Positions 1 to 10,556 of a DNA stretch of 64,000 bases are shown piece after piece. Under the pieces are notes generated by a model. That model saw nothing but the letters and a program-made list of their open reading frames with translations, was not told the origin of the DNA and searched no databases. Made by a program: the position numbers and the translations under genes. Positions within the stretch are counted from its first letter, which is position 1. Every line of letters begins with the position of its first letter. This DNA is from Campanula takesimana (lineage: Eukaryota; Streptophyta; Magnoliopsida; Asterales; Campanulaceae): positions 558,001-622,000 of the forward strand of contig JAOWBW010000281.1 in assembly GCA_026119855.1 (NCBI GenBank), in the 5' to 3' direction.

Positions 1-198
1 ATACAAGCACGCATATGCATACACTCGATGAGCTGAGCACATTTTTACTGTTGAACTTCTTATCTGCGTGTGTGTGTGTACATACACAAATTAATAAGTT
101 GTCCAAGAACGTAGACCCTTAACATTACTCGGTTACCTGTTTATGGCATCTCCTCTTACTAGGCATAATTTTATTTTTATTTTTTCATACCTCAGCAG

Positions 199-2175
199 AT
201 GTCAAGTTATTATGTCTACTCTGGGCATTACTACTGTTACCAATACTGCAAATCTCACTTAGTATGGGGACAATTTACGGGGCAGCTAATTTGATAGCTA
301 AATTCTAATTTCCTTGTACTCCCTCCGTCTCAAAATAGATGTCGTTTTGGAGTGTTTCACACATATTAAGAAATGCCATTAATGCATGTGAGAAGTCCCA
401 AATACCCCTAAAGTAATTCAACTACCTAGGTAATTAAATGGTTAGGTAAGAGATAGTTTACTATCATTATTAAGGGTATAATTGGTATAAAGCAATAGAA
501 AAGCTTTGAAAATAGTGAAACGACAAGTATTTTGAGACAAACTTTAACTCCCAAAACGACATCTATTTTGAGACGGAGGGAGTACATAACTAGTACATCT
601 ATTGGGCATTGCTTTTGGGTTATTTGTACACGTACGCCATTGTATTCGGCAACGAACGCGGAGAAAGGAATAAGATATGCATCTTTGCTATGACATCCGT
701 CCCAAAATAATGTCCATTATTATTCAAAGTTGCCTTTGATCAAAAACAAATTTTATTTTTTTGGACATTCAATTTGGGACGGATGGAGTATAACATAGTG
801 GAGTCAATATCTAATATTCATTTGGATTAGTCAAATAGGGCCTGATCTTGTGTCTGGAGGCTTTCAGTACCACCACAATCTTCCCGAAAGCTCTTCAAGG
901 TAGGTATTGCTTATAGGAGCTTGATTGCCAGGTTGGCTTGCGCTTTGATTAGGACTGGTGCTTGAATAAGCGCAATTACTCAATAACGATAGCATGAAAA
1001 AAGGAGGGAAATCTGTGGCATGCATGTACGTCAGCTGTATTTCAGATGAAACATATAAACTGCATTAAGCGGTTTTGTCACTTTCAGACAGGATAAGCAT
1101 GCGCTGCTACTATTGCAGTTGATACTTGGTTAGGTATATGAACTTTACTATGTGCTAATTTAGAGCAAAGATACCGTATAACAAAAGACCAAAAGATGTA
1201 GTGAAGTGTTTACCTATACAAGTGATTCTCTGATAGTTAAAGACTGATAATGTCCATTAGTTAATAAATCTTATTAGAGCGTAAGTACGTTGCAATTTGT
1301 GTGTACGTATGAACCATGTCCTACTAATCCTATTCAATAATCTTTAAGAACCACATCAAATCTTTGGGATAAATATGTTATGTACGTGTTCAAGTATCTC
1401 ATCACCATCTTACTACAATAGAGGCAAGTTGATGTAAGAAGCTTTTTATCCTTAAGAGTATGGTTTTATTTAGTGTCCGTTTAGATATAGAACTTAGTTC
1501 CAAAAATATCCTCGCTTTTCAAATGTATGTAGTTTAATCCCGTTGTGAGGAGGTTGATGTATTAAAGTGCACCTAAACGTAATTGACTTGGGGAATCAAC
1601 AATTAAATATCATAGTCTATCTTATTTGAATGTATATATAAGGCGTTAAATTCTCATCTAAGATATTACTCCCTCGGTCCCAAAATGATCTTCTTACTGT
1701 TTTCGCTGTTATTGCGAACAAACTTTGAGCAATAATTTTAGGTTGATTCAATTGTCCTAAATCCTAATGAAAATCTAAAACTTATCTTTCTTACCATACT
1801 ATCGGATTTCAGAGAATACTGACAAACTAGACCGTCCATTTCAGTGTTGTTGATAGTGTATCATTAACAAGTTTTAGATTTTCTTTAGTATAATTAAATC
1901 AACTTCAAATTATTGCTCAAAATTCCTTCATAATAACGGCGAAAAAAGTATGAAGATCATTTTGGGACGGAGGTAGTAGAATTTAGGGGGGGCACTCTCC
2001 TATCATTATGCTTTTATTGAACACATTATGCGGAAGTACTTGTATGATTATATCTTCCTCTCCACCAAAAAAAAAAAAAAAAGAAAGAAAAGATTAAGGG
2101 GTAAAAAGTAAAATGAATTGTTGAATAAACTGGTCATTATTGTATTTTACTTCCCTTTACCTTCTTCCTCTCCAC

Positions 2176-2206
<31 letters not shown>

Positions 2207-4322
2207 AGATTAAGGGGTAAAAAGTAAAATGAATTGTTGAATAAACTGGTCATTATTGTATTTTACTTCCTTTTACCTCTCTAGGGATATCACTTAAGTT
2301 AACATGTATTATCGGAATAACTGAATAATATGGTATCAATCAGAATCAGAATCTGTGTCGCACTCAAGAATTGACATATTTAGAATCAATAGAAAAAACA
2401 ATTAGGTGAACCTAGTGGTTATCCATGTTAGGATTATGTGTCTTTGAATCAAAGAGGTTTCTTATTGGAACAAGGATTAAGGACTTATTCAAGAATAAGG
2501 ATTGTGGTTTTCTTATAGAATAGAGTTGTTTTTCTCTAAGAATTAGGATTCCTTATTGCCAAAGGTTTTGGTATTTATGTGACTATAAATACCCCTTCCC
2601 CTAGCATAATAATTAACTTGTCAACTAAAACTAGAACTAGAGAGTAGTTCAAGAAGTTCAAGAAGTTAGACGGAAGTTCCTAATCTGTAATTCTAGATCT
2701 AGGGTTTGCACATTCAAGAATTGTTGTGATCAATAATTCGTGCAACTAGATTTGTGAGATTTGTATTTGTAGAAAACTAGATTTCCTTGTTTCTAGGTTT
2801 TCTTTTCTGGATATCTTATGTTTCCTGGTTCACAAGATTGATCATCTGTAATCTGTTCTTGGATCTCCATAGTAATAATATTTGTCTCCCTTTGCCCGTG
2901 GGCGTAGCCAATATGTTGTTGGTGAACCACGTAAAATATGTGTTCTTATTTTGTCGATTTCTGTTCGTTACTATCTGCTATCTCTTGGGTCTGATTTACT
3001 AACAATACAAGTAATAAATGATGCACTTCTGTTTATCCCCTTCCTTCTTGTTATCTTTCTAATTCAAATTTCTTAATTTTCGATCTGATATGTCATATCA
3101 GGGAAGTGGAGGACTTCGCGAGGAGATTGAACTCAGACTGGCCCGAGAGATTGCAAGAACTTTTATATTTAGGTCAAGAAAAGAGAGTGAATCCAGTGCC
3201 TATTAATTACAGTGGTTGCTCAACAAAGTACTCAAGTATGTCCGCCTTCTCTTGCTCATCGGCTCTTATTTTATTTTCTTTTCGCAATAATTCGGGGCTT
3301 ATAATTTTGAGATCTTAGTGAATTTGAGCAGAACATTCTTCCATTTCCGTTATATTTTTTTTTTCTTTTCACTTTTCACCTGTTCATCAATCTATGAACA
3401 TTCTTGTTTTACTTAAATATTTACCTTCAATATTGATTGTGTTTGATTCTTTAACAAGCATAGGATAAGCAAATCAATGATCTAAGAATCAGGATAAACA
3501 ATTCATTTAATTTATGTGATTAAGCTTGCATTTTCCACTTAGCATCTAATCACATCTCATGTTCTAGTAACCAACCCTAGTAATTCCGAGAGAGCCTGGG
3601 TTGTCTTGAATTCCTGTCATGTACATGAGCCAAACAGTATTTTATTGACACTTCCACTCCCTGCTCATCATTCATTTTTAAGTTGTTGTTGTTGTTGTAA
3701 CTGAATGTTCCGTTGGGGTGGGGGGGGGGGGGGGGGGGTGGGGGGGGTGTGTGAAACAACGCTTGCCACAGATTCCAGCCTCAGCCAACCCCTTAGCGCA
3801 AAAAACGTCTAGATCCTGAAATCATTCTACCTCCCTTGTGGAAAGTTAGTCCCATTTGTTTTTTAATGGTCAACACAAGTTACCTTTTACCAAACATTAA
3901 TGTCAATCTAATCATACCAATGAAAATATAAAAATTGTTATTGGTCAATCACTTAGTAATTTATTAGTACCAATTTTGGAATTCCACTAGGATATTTAGA
4001 TGTCAAAGTTCACTTGCGTTGACGATCAAAAACCAGATGAGACTTATCTTTTCGGGACCAAGGGAGTACTTGCAAAAACTCCCAGCCTAAGGTAAAATCC
4101 TTGTTGTAAATGTTTAGAACTGGAGCTAGTAACCATGGTTTATATTGATTGCCAGGCATCAGCACATTTCTTAATGTCATGGATACATCCGTTCTCTTAC
4201 ATTATTTTTTTCAGTATCATCTTCTAACGGCTTCTTCTGCGGGTGTCCGTTTACTGAATTTTGGATTCCATTCTATTTGTCTAGGTTCAGGGGTTGGAAG
4301 TCTCGACAAGGACAGAAGGTGA
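199..4322 (+). CDS. 3' part of an unidentified plant gene (four terminal exons)
   Basis: Product not recognised. Four exons join in frame: 199-261, 831-899, 3102-3235 and 4285-4322, ending at TGA 4320-4322. The gene begins left of the window. Each joint has GT-AG borders (donors GTATGG, GTAGGT, GTATGT), and phases fit at all three junctions with no internal stop. Readable peptide pieces are GPDLVSGGFQYHHNLP in the second exon and DWPERLQELLYLGQEKR in the third; the tail is SGVGSLDKDRR. The product end is polar, with no membrane segment. The first acceptor is a tandem CAGCAG (193-198), which would allow a one-residue length variant. Introns hold MITEs, a solo LTR and a poly-G run. The exon at 3102 is also open in a second frame, so the splice model rests on phase agreement. 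The last exon region is duplicated near 9427-9660. Confidence 0.5.
319..582. mobile_element. Stowaway-like MITE, family A
   Basis: Terminal inverted repeats of over 30 bp start CTCCCTCCGTCTC and end GAGACGGAGGGAG, flanked by TA on both sides (317-318, 583-584). Subterminal ATGTCGTTTTGG is mirrored at the other end. No coding capacity. It lies in an intron of the unidentified gene. A second family member lies at 56211-56472. Confidence 0.85.
693..788. mobile_element. Short Stowaway-like MITE, family B
   Basis: A 96-bp near-palindromic element: ATCCGTCCCAAAATAATGTCC on the left is mirrored by GGACATTCAATTTGGGAC on the right. Related short copies lie at 38281-38374 and 51153-51254. Confidence 0.7.
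1669..1976. mobile_element. Stowaway-like MITE, family C
   Basis: TA-flanked element with termini CTCCCTCGGTCCCAAAATGA and the mirrored TCATTTTGGGACGGAGGTAG. Internal TTTGAGCAATAATTTTAGG is mirrored by AAATTATTGCTCAAAATT. It lies in an intron of the unidentified gene. Confidence 0.8.
2054..2278 (+). repeat. Tandem duplication, two 110-bp units
   Basis: Two nearly identical units follow each other, starting at 2054 and 2164. Each begins CTTCCTCTCCAC, has an A-rich run, then continues through TTGAATAAACTGGTCATT to TTTTACTTCC. The A-run length differs between units. Confidence 0.85.
2426..3004 (+). mobile_element. Copia-type solo LTR in an intron
   Basis: The sequence runs from TGTTAGGATTATG to TTTACTAACA. 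It contains a TATA-like CTATAAATACCCC at about 2583 and the typical Copia LTR stretch TTTGCCCGTGGGCGTAGCC followed by GGTGAACCACGTAAA. The same 3' part occurs inverted at 62761-63399. Flanking pentamers ATCCA and ATACA differ by one base, so the target duplication is only approximate. No internal retroelement sequence follows. Confidence 0.65.
3714..3750 (+). repeat. Poly-G tract
   Basis: An almost uninterrupted run of G broken only by single T residues, in an intron of the unidentified gene. It could form G-quadruplexes on the + strand. Exact length is uncertain because homopolymers are error-prone. Confidence 0.8.
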
Positions 4323-4807
4323 TCTGTAGATACCGAGACTCGCTCTACATGCAATTTTGACCATGGAAGACTGGGAAAATTCATGGGTGTGGATTCAAGT
4401 GTAAACTAGTTTAGAGAAATCCCCCCTCTTTTATTTATTTTTCAACAGTGAGCTCAATTTTGAAAGGTAGTTGGTACATCTTTTGTAAACTAATAGCGAC
4501 AGAAAAAAGATAAAAAAAAAAAAAAAGAAATGTGTTCTTCAAGAGGCGGTTTTGCATAAATCTCTCTATATGTGTTAGTTTTATTTGACAATAATCTTGC
4601 ATCCCCGTTCTTCTTGGTGGGGTTTCTTCCAATGAGTGAAAAGGACTCCAAGGAAGTTGGTATTACGCCAACTGTTGAACGTTTAAGTTATTGTAGTCCT
4701 ACTTCAATTATGGTGGTCGGATTATAAATTTGTCATAAATTTCTGTTCAAAATTCAATCGAATTGATCACTAAAATCAAAATGGACTACTGGGACGGAAA
4801 AAAAATA

Positions 4808-5271
4808 TTCCCTCTGTCCTTAAATGAATTTTAAGGGACACTGAAAATCTCAACTTTTTGAACAATTTGGTAACAACGATTCATATATAATCTTGTAATC
4901 TCATTTCCAAACCTTTAGCAGGGGCAGACCTGGGTAGGGCCTTTCGGGGGCCGCAGCCCCCGTTTGATTTTTTTTTTTACAAGTGCAATTTTTTGTAAAA
5001 GTTAGGGTTGTTAGTGCAATTTAGTAAACTATGCCCCCCTTAGATGTAAAATAAAAATACACTAACATTTTTTTTGGCCCCCCTATGCAATTTTGCCCCC
5101 CTTTATACTAAATCCTAGGTCCGCCACTGACCTTTAGTTTTGCACGTATAAAAAAACCGGTGATTTTTTTTTCCAAAAAAAACGTTTAGGGAGAAAGTTA
5201 TGTTAAAAAAAAACACTCATTTAGAGATAAATATTTCTTAAAAATAGACACTCGTTTAGGGACAGAGGGAG
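4808..5271. mobile_element. Stowaway-like MITE, family D, interrupted by a hAT MITE
   Basis: Left end CCCTCTGTCCTTAAATGAAT and right end TTTAGGGACAGAGGGAG. The sequence parallels the element at 12947-13204, and the interior is split by the insertion at 4919-5129. It is absent from the duplicate copy at 9427-10300, so it inserted after the duplication or was lost there. Confidence 0.75.
4919..5129. mobile_element. hAT-type MITE nested in a Stowaway-like MITE
   Basis: Begins CAGGGGCAGACCTGG and ends CCTAGGTCCGCCACTG, imperfect inverted termini of hAT type. It is bounded by a perfect 8-bp target duplication ACCTTTAG at 4911-4918 and 5130-5137. The interior holds GGGGGCCGCAGCCCCC and C-rich runs. 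Related fragments lie near 39712 and 60764. Confidence 0.85.
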
Positions 5272-5510
5272 CAGTTCGTGTTAGATAGTTGCAGATAAAT
5301 GGTATGTATAGCAGAATTTTGAACTCTGTTACATCTTGTAGAAAGTGTAAAATGGAGTTAAACTTTCTAGATTGGATTTGCAGTCACCCAATCTCTAGGG
5401 ATAGATACAACTGCTGCTCATTGTAGTGCAAAATCCTGAGTACATCAAAAGTTCTAACCTTTCATTTTGCTCTTTTGAAAGATTAAAAGTGTAAAGACCA
5501 AAAAGAGACA

Positions 5511-5820
5511 CTACATATGTCCCTAAATGAATGTCCATTTTCAAAAAATCTTTGTCCCAAAATGAATGTCTCTTTTAAGCATAACTTTATCCCTAAATGT
5601 TTTTTTTTTGATTTTTTTTTCCACCGGTCTCTTTATACGCGCAAAACTAAATCTTTGTCCCAAAAAAAATCCGTTTTTTTTTTTTTTGGGACAATGGGTC
5701 GCTGCCACGTGGCAGATTTTGATTGGAGCATTGGTTGGGATCCTACGCTCCGCGGAGAATATTGTAAACGGATCATAGGTCGACCCTTCTTTTCTATGAG
5801 ACGGATCTAGGTGTTCTCAT
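5511..5820 (+). repeat. Degenerate family-D MITE fragment and unclassified sequence
   Basis: TATGTCCCTAAATGAATGTC at 5516 and related pieces resemble the family-D element at 12947-13204, but no right terminus is visible. The remainder to 5820 matches nothing I recognise. Confidence 0.4.
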
Positions 5821-5926
5821 AAATATATTCATTGGATCTACACATAAACTTTTAAAATGACAGCTTAATATTTTGGGAAGCTTTTGTCATTTTGAGATGG
5901 AATGATCGGTAGTTGTTAAATTTTTA

Positions 5927-5931
<5 letters not shown>

Positions 5932-5988
<57 letters not shown>

Positions 5989-6340
5989 CGCTCCTGCGAG
6001 AACCATTTTATATGAGAACCGTGAGAACCAATAATAATCATTAGATTAGAAAAAAAAATCAAGGGTCCAGATGTTAGATACATTGGATACACTTGGATAC
6101 ATTAGTTAATTTTCGAAAAACAATTGGATACATTAGTTTTTAACATAGTGTATCCAAGTGCAACACTTAGATACAATACTTATTAACCTATTGTATCCAA
6201 GTGTAATATCAAATTTTTTGTAATGTATCTAAGTGTATCAATTGTATCTAACATATGGACCCTTGATTTTTTTCTAATCTAATGGTTATGATTGGTTCTC
6301 ACGGTTCTCATATAAAATGGTTCTCACATGAGCACGACCC

Positions 6341-6384
<44 letters not shown>
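5932..6384. mobile_element. Micron-like inverted-repeat element inside a TA microsatellite
   Basis: An element of about 350 bp (about 5987-6340) has inverted ends GAGAACCATTTTATATGAG and CTCATATAAAATGGTTCTC and is flanked on both sides by long (TA)n runs. The interior repeats motifs such as TTGGATACATTAG. Three relatives lie at 33491-35665. Insertion into (TA)n resembles the rice Micron type; superfamily assignment is inference. Confidence 0.7.
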
Positions 6385-6386
<2 letters not shown>

Positions 6387-7159
6387 TAGGTGCATCATTA
6401 GGAATACACTGGTCTAAGTCTAGGATTAGTTCTTCATAGAAAATAGGTGTTGATTCAATACTTCATCTCTGTAATTTGTAACTCTCAAGAATCAATATAT
6501 CCTCCATTCAAAATCCAAGACTGACCATCTTGGTAGAGGACGTAGATCTTTTAACAGATCGAACCTCTCCAAATCATTGTGTCATTTATTTTCTGCACTT
6601 TCAATTTTTGCAAATTTACTTTCAGCAATTGTTCTTATTGTTCATATTAATCTTGTTTGTCGTTTAATGTGTTGATCTTTTCAGATTTTCAAATCGTTGT
6701 GAATTGTGTTTGTTGATTGCCTACTGCCTTAGTTTTTACTTCTGACTATTTATCCTTTGCCAAAACACTCAGACACAAACTTTCATTTTTCAACCAACTT
6801 CATATTTGCCGACCGCAAGTTAGTCGACCGCAATATTGCTGACCGCATTGCTTACCTCTTCTCTTGAAATTATTGTCTGTAAATTTATCTACTTCTTGCG
6901 ACCGCATATTGCTTACCGCAATATTGCTTGCCGCAACATTTGCCTACCTAGTCGTTTTATTTCAAAACCAACTCTACCTCGTTTTATCGAAAACTTCCGC
7001 TGTGCATTTTGCTATTGAGTTTGTGGTTTTTCATTTGATCATAAAATTCAAATAGTAAGCATAAGGTTGAATTTTGAAAAAGAGTTGATAATTTTAAGTA
7101 GGCTATTCACCCCCCTTCTAGCCTCTTTTCATACCCTTGTTGTGTCTTTGGGACCAACA
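6385..7159 (+). mobile_element. Copia-type LTR remnant, 5' end lost
   Basis: Shows the R-U5 style of plant Copia LTRs: AGGACGTAGATC then GAACCTCTCCAAATCATTG, and the 3' terminal region CTATTCACCCCCCTTCTAG ending GGACCAACA. Repeated GACCGCAATATTGC motifs fill 6806-6950. No TG start is recognisable, because the left side runs into the TA microsatellite element. Nothing after it looks like a primer site or gag. Confidence 0.6.
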
Positions 7160-7225
7160 GGAGGGAGTATATTGTTTGTTTGGATCATGTTTTTATTTCA
7201 TGCTGGCCTATTTGAATTGAGAAAA

Positions 7226-7393
7226 TTTTGGGGGAAACTAGTTTCTCCATAAGTTATAAAAAGTCATGTTTTTATAAGGGTTAAAGTTTAGGGTTTAGTG
7301 TTTAAGGTTTAGGGTTTAGGCCTTTTAGGGTTTAAAAAAGGTTTAAAAAATGACTTTTTATAATTTATGGAGGAACTAGTTCCCCCAAAACCA
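7226..7393. mobile_element. Inverted-repeat MITE with TTTAGGG-like core
   Basis: Arms TTTTGGGGGAAACTAGTTTC and the mirrored GGAACTAGTTCCCCCAAAA enclose AAGTCATGTTTTTATAAGGG and a core with a few GTTTAGGGTTTAG motifs. A related element lies at about 54873-55050. Confidence 0.6.
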
Positions 7394-7739
7394 ACTCATT
7401 TGAATTTCACCTTTGTTTGAGTTTAGTCCTGATGCTGAAACTGTAATACCTCAAGATTAATATTTCTTACAAAGTACAATGCAATAAGGAAATATTTCTC
7501 TGCTTATTTTCAGGGAATATTCGTGCACAATATTCTGATAAACTTAACAATCCAGTATGAAAGAATCTGGTTTCTTTTAGTATGCCTAATTATGTCGAAT
7601 ATACTCCTAATGTTACTGCTCCCTTTATACGGCAAACTTATGATTTACTTGTTATTGGTGCAACCAAAATGGTAAATACTTTGTTAATTACATAATTTGT
7701 AAAAGGAGTTGAGTAATTTATTTTAAATTATGTTATTAA

Positions 7740-8100
7740 TGGGATAGTTATCTATAAAAATAACCATTTTGGCTAATTTTAAAGATGTTATTAATAGTTA
7801 AAAGTTTCAAGCACATATAAACTTTATGATTTTATAAAAATAACCATTTTGGCTAAAAAAAATATTGGACTAGTAGTTGTGATTCTTATTTCGTTTAAGC
7901 AATGAACGGCCTAACAGAAGTTCATTATTTAGACGAATTAAGCTACTAAAAATCACCTTTTAAAAGTTCATTTTCACGTTTTGGACTAGTATTTGTGATT
8001 CTTAATTTATTTTAGTAATGGACGGCCCAAAGGAAGTTCATTATTGAGATAAATTAAACTAACAAAATCACCTTATAAATGTTCATTTTTGAGAATTTAA
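7740..8100 (+). repeat. Tandem duplication of 116-bp units
   Basis: GGACTAGTAGTTGTGATTC at 7867 recurs as GGACTAGTATTTGTGATTC at 7983. Each is followed by TGAACGGCC or TGGACGGCCC and GGAAGTTCATTATT. Upstream, AAAAATAACCATTTTGGCTA also occurs twice (7757 and 7836). Function unknown; it may belong to the decayed Copia element to the right. Confidence 0.6.
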
Positions 8101-8374
8101 TCGGCCCAACCGAAGATTTTAGTTTTATTATGAATATAATGACTTGAAAATACTAAGTTATGTGACTAATTATTTATGCCCAAAGGTGATGTAATTTGTA
8201 GTTATGTTGACTTATTATGATTTTCATATAACTTAAAGAAATCACTTGTATGTTAATAGTTGGCCCAACGGAAAGCTATTGATGATGCCATGAATTTCTT
8301 ATTGTTTTTTTTTTTTTTTTTGTATTTTTTTGTATTTTACCTTTCTTAAATAAACTGTTTATCCCTCAGTTTAT

Positions 8375-8760
8375 TTGAATACTAATGATTTGATTCATTT
8401 TGTGGATTTCTTTAAAGATTTTGATATGGATGGTTGTATTTGTTTTCCTTTAGCAATTGATTCTAATAATGCCAAAAGTAACAAGAAATTGGATAAGATA
8501 TTTTTTTCCACTAAAGAAAACAAAGCAAGTCTTTCTGATCATTTTAAAGAGAAACGTCATGAGAGGAAAATATGTCCCAAGTTACGTGAGGAAGGTATTT
8601 CACCAACACACGTTTGTTATGAATCTTTTACAATTAATGCTCTATAAATACATGGTGGATTGATACTGGTACAACTGTGCATGTTACTAATTCATTGCAT
8701 GGATTCATTTCTATAACAAATCTAAATAAAGGGGATCGACATGTACTAGTAGCTCTTATA
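8375..8760 (+). pseudogene. Copia gag/protease remnant
   Basis: An open stretch at 8375-8647 encodes a basic peptide including KENKASLSDHFKEKRHERK, resembling the gag region just before the Copia protease. After a stop, a different frame at 8650-8755 encodes WWIDTGTTVHVTNS, the DTG aspartic-protease signature of Copia polyproteins. The change of frame plus the stop at 8645-8647 show decay. No integrase or reverse transcriptase follows. Sequence from 8101 to 8374 has no recognisable coding signal. Confidence 0.65.
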
Positions 8761-8826
8761 ATTGCTCAAAATTCCCCGGTAGTAACAACGGAAGAAAAAA
8801 AGGACTATATTTTTAAGACGGGGGAG

Positions 8827-8915
8827 TATTATTAACTTCTAACAAACAACAAAAATACGTATCATTATTTTTATTATTAACTTCTAGCAAACAACAAAAA
8901 TATATATCATTATTT
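8827..8915 (+). repeat. Short tandem duplication
   Basis: ATTATTAACTTCTAACAAAC at 8827 recurs near 8873 with AACAACAAAAATA and ATCATTATTTTT in both units. The preceding bases, about 8755-8826, are the right end of a family-C MITE (ending GACGGGGGAGTA). Confidence 0.65.
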
Positions 8916-9168
8916 TTTTGATAAATATATATATATTTACATATACATTTATTAAAGAAATGCAAGTTTCGAATAAGCTCGTTAGATTTTCTGTTAATTC
9001 TGTTAGCTTCCATCCATTATCATCCGAAAAGGACTTATTTCGCCACAAAGTGTGAACATTAGGCACCAAATTGCCAAAATTGGAACATTAGGACCTAAAT
9101 TGGAACTCGTATGAAACTTTGGGGCAATTTGCCCGTTAAAGAATCGGAATATTTTGGGTTTTTTAATT

Positions 9169-9417
9169 GTCTCCGTCTCAGAAAGATAATCCACCTTTTT
9201 TCGTTGTTACTACGAGAGAACTTTGAGCAGTTATAAATGCAACTTATAATTATGTTAATGTGAATCTAAAATTTGATATTAATAGTATTTATAATGGTGT
9301 ATCAAGAATAATTTCAAAAATTTCATTAGAATGATTAAAAGTAGCCTTAATTATTACTCAAAGTTCCTTTGTAAAAACCCATGAAAATAGGGGGACTATC
9401 ATTCTGAGAGAGGGAGT
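9169..9417. mobile_element. Stowaway-like MITE
   Basis: Left end CTCCGTCTCAGAAAGATAAT and right end ACTATCATTCTGAGAGAGGG followed by AGTA. The arms carry TTTGAGCAGTTATAA and its mirror, as in family C. It sits immediately left of the second duplication copy. Confidence 0.7.
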
Positions 9418-9426
9418 ATATTGTTT

Positions 9427-10300
9427 GTTTATATTGATTGCCAGGCATCAGCACATTTCTTAATGTCATGCCATCATGGATACATCCGTTCTCTTACATT
9501 ATTTTTTCAGTATCATCTTCTTTTCTAACGGTTTCTTCTGCGGGTGTCCGTTTACTGAATTTGGATTCCATTCTATTTGTCTAGGTTCAGGACCATTTTG
9601 ACCATGGAAGACTGGGAAAATTCATGGGTGTGGATTCAAGTGTAAACTAATAGCGACAAAAAAGAGCATTTATTGATTGAAAGGTAGTTGGTACATCTTT
9701 TGTAAACTAATAGCGACAAAAAAGAGCAATGCTGAGGGGCATAAAAACTTGGTCACAAAAATCTTAGTTGTCATTTATTGATTGGAGTTGAAATCATTAA
9801 ACACTTAGACCCACAGTTTAAACACCCAATCAATAAATGACAACTAGGATTTTTGTGACCAAGTTTTTGTGCCCCTAGTATTATTCGACAGAAAAAAGCA
9901 ATGCTAGGGGGCACAAAATGCTCACAAAATGACTCCAAGGAATTTGGTATTACGCCAACTATTGAACGTTTAGGTTATTGTAGTCCTACTTCAATTATGG
10001 TGGTCGGATTATAAATTTGTCTTAAATTTTTGTTCAAAATTCAAAATGGACTACTGGGACGGAAAATAATAGTTCGTATTAGATAGTTGCAGATAGCAAA
10101 ATTTTTAACTCTGTTAAATCTTGTAGAAAGTGTAAAATAGAGTTAAATTTCTAGATTGGATTTGCACTCACCCAATCTGTTGGCACTACAACTGTTGCTC
10201 ATTGTAATGCAAAATCCTCCTAAGTACATAAAAAGTTGTAACCTTTCATTTTGCTCTTTTGACAGATTAAAAGTGTAAAGGCCAAAAAGAGATATTTGAA
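9427..10300 (+). pseudogene. Segmental duplication, copy 2: broken 3' end of the unidentified gene
   Basis: Matches 4138-5505 in order and orientation. At the terminal-exon position it keeps the acceptor context TCTATTTGTCTAGGTTCAG (about 9581) but then jumps to ACCATTTTGACCATGG, losing most of the coding exon and the stop seen at 4320. No open reading frame remains. The copy also contains an inverted-repeat insertion at 9735-9877. Confidence 0.75.
9735..9877. mobile_element. Small inverted-repeat element
   Basis: Arms AGGGGCATAAAAACTTGGTC and GACCAAGTTTTTGTGCCCCT, with TGTCATTTATTGATTGG mirrored by CCAATCAATAAATGACA, form an almost perfect hairpin of about 140 bp. A partial second end (TAGGGGGCACAAAATG) follows near 9905. 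It is absent from duplication copy 1. Confidence 0.75.
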
Positions 10301-10556
10301 GAGTATTTAACATTAGCCATATAGTTACAAGTTAAAAAAGACAACACATGGAACCTATTTCTTTTATCACGATACTGATTTGTGGACTATTTGTTTCCTT
10401 GATTGGGCTTATAGTTAACTAGCTCTCATTATACAGCCTAACTTATCTTAGCCTACACATGTAACTAATATATATGGTGTTTCATGTCGTGTGAAACACG
10501 CGTTCTAAAGGGTATATTAACTTATTTGCTTATTACAGTACAGACAGAGAGTGATT

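Larger units (their letters stand above)
4138..5505 (+). repeat. Segmental duplication, copy 1
   Basis: Shares blocks with 9427-10300: TTGATTGCCAGGCATCAGC (4145), TATTACGCCAACTGTTGAAC (4661) and the stretch around AGATAGTTGCAGATA (5283). The block includes the last exon of the unidentified gene and its downstream region. This copy alone carries the MITE at 4808-5271. Confidence 0.8.

Noticed and set aside
3103..3216. Alternative reading of the exon at 3102 (helical peptide ending at a stop near 3215)
   Set aside because: Phase with the 831-899 exon and the GTATGT donor at 3236 favour the other frame, though this is not certain.
7285..7335. GTTTAGGG motifs resembling plant telomere repeat
   Set aside because: Only a few imperfect units lie in the centre of an inverted-repeat MITE; not an interstitial telomere array.
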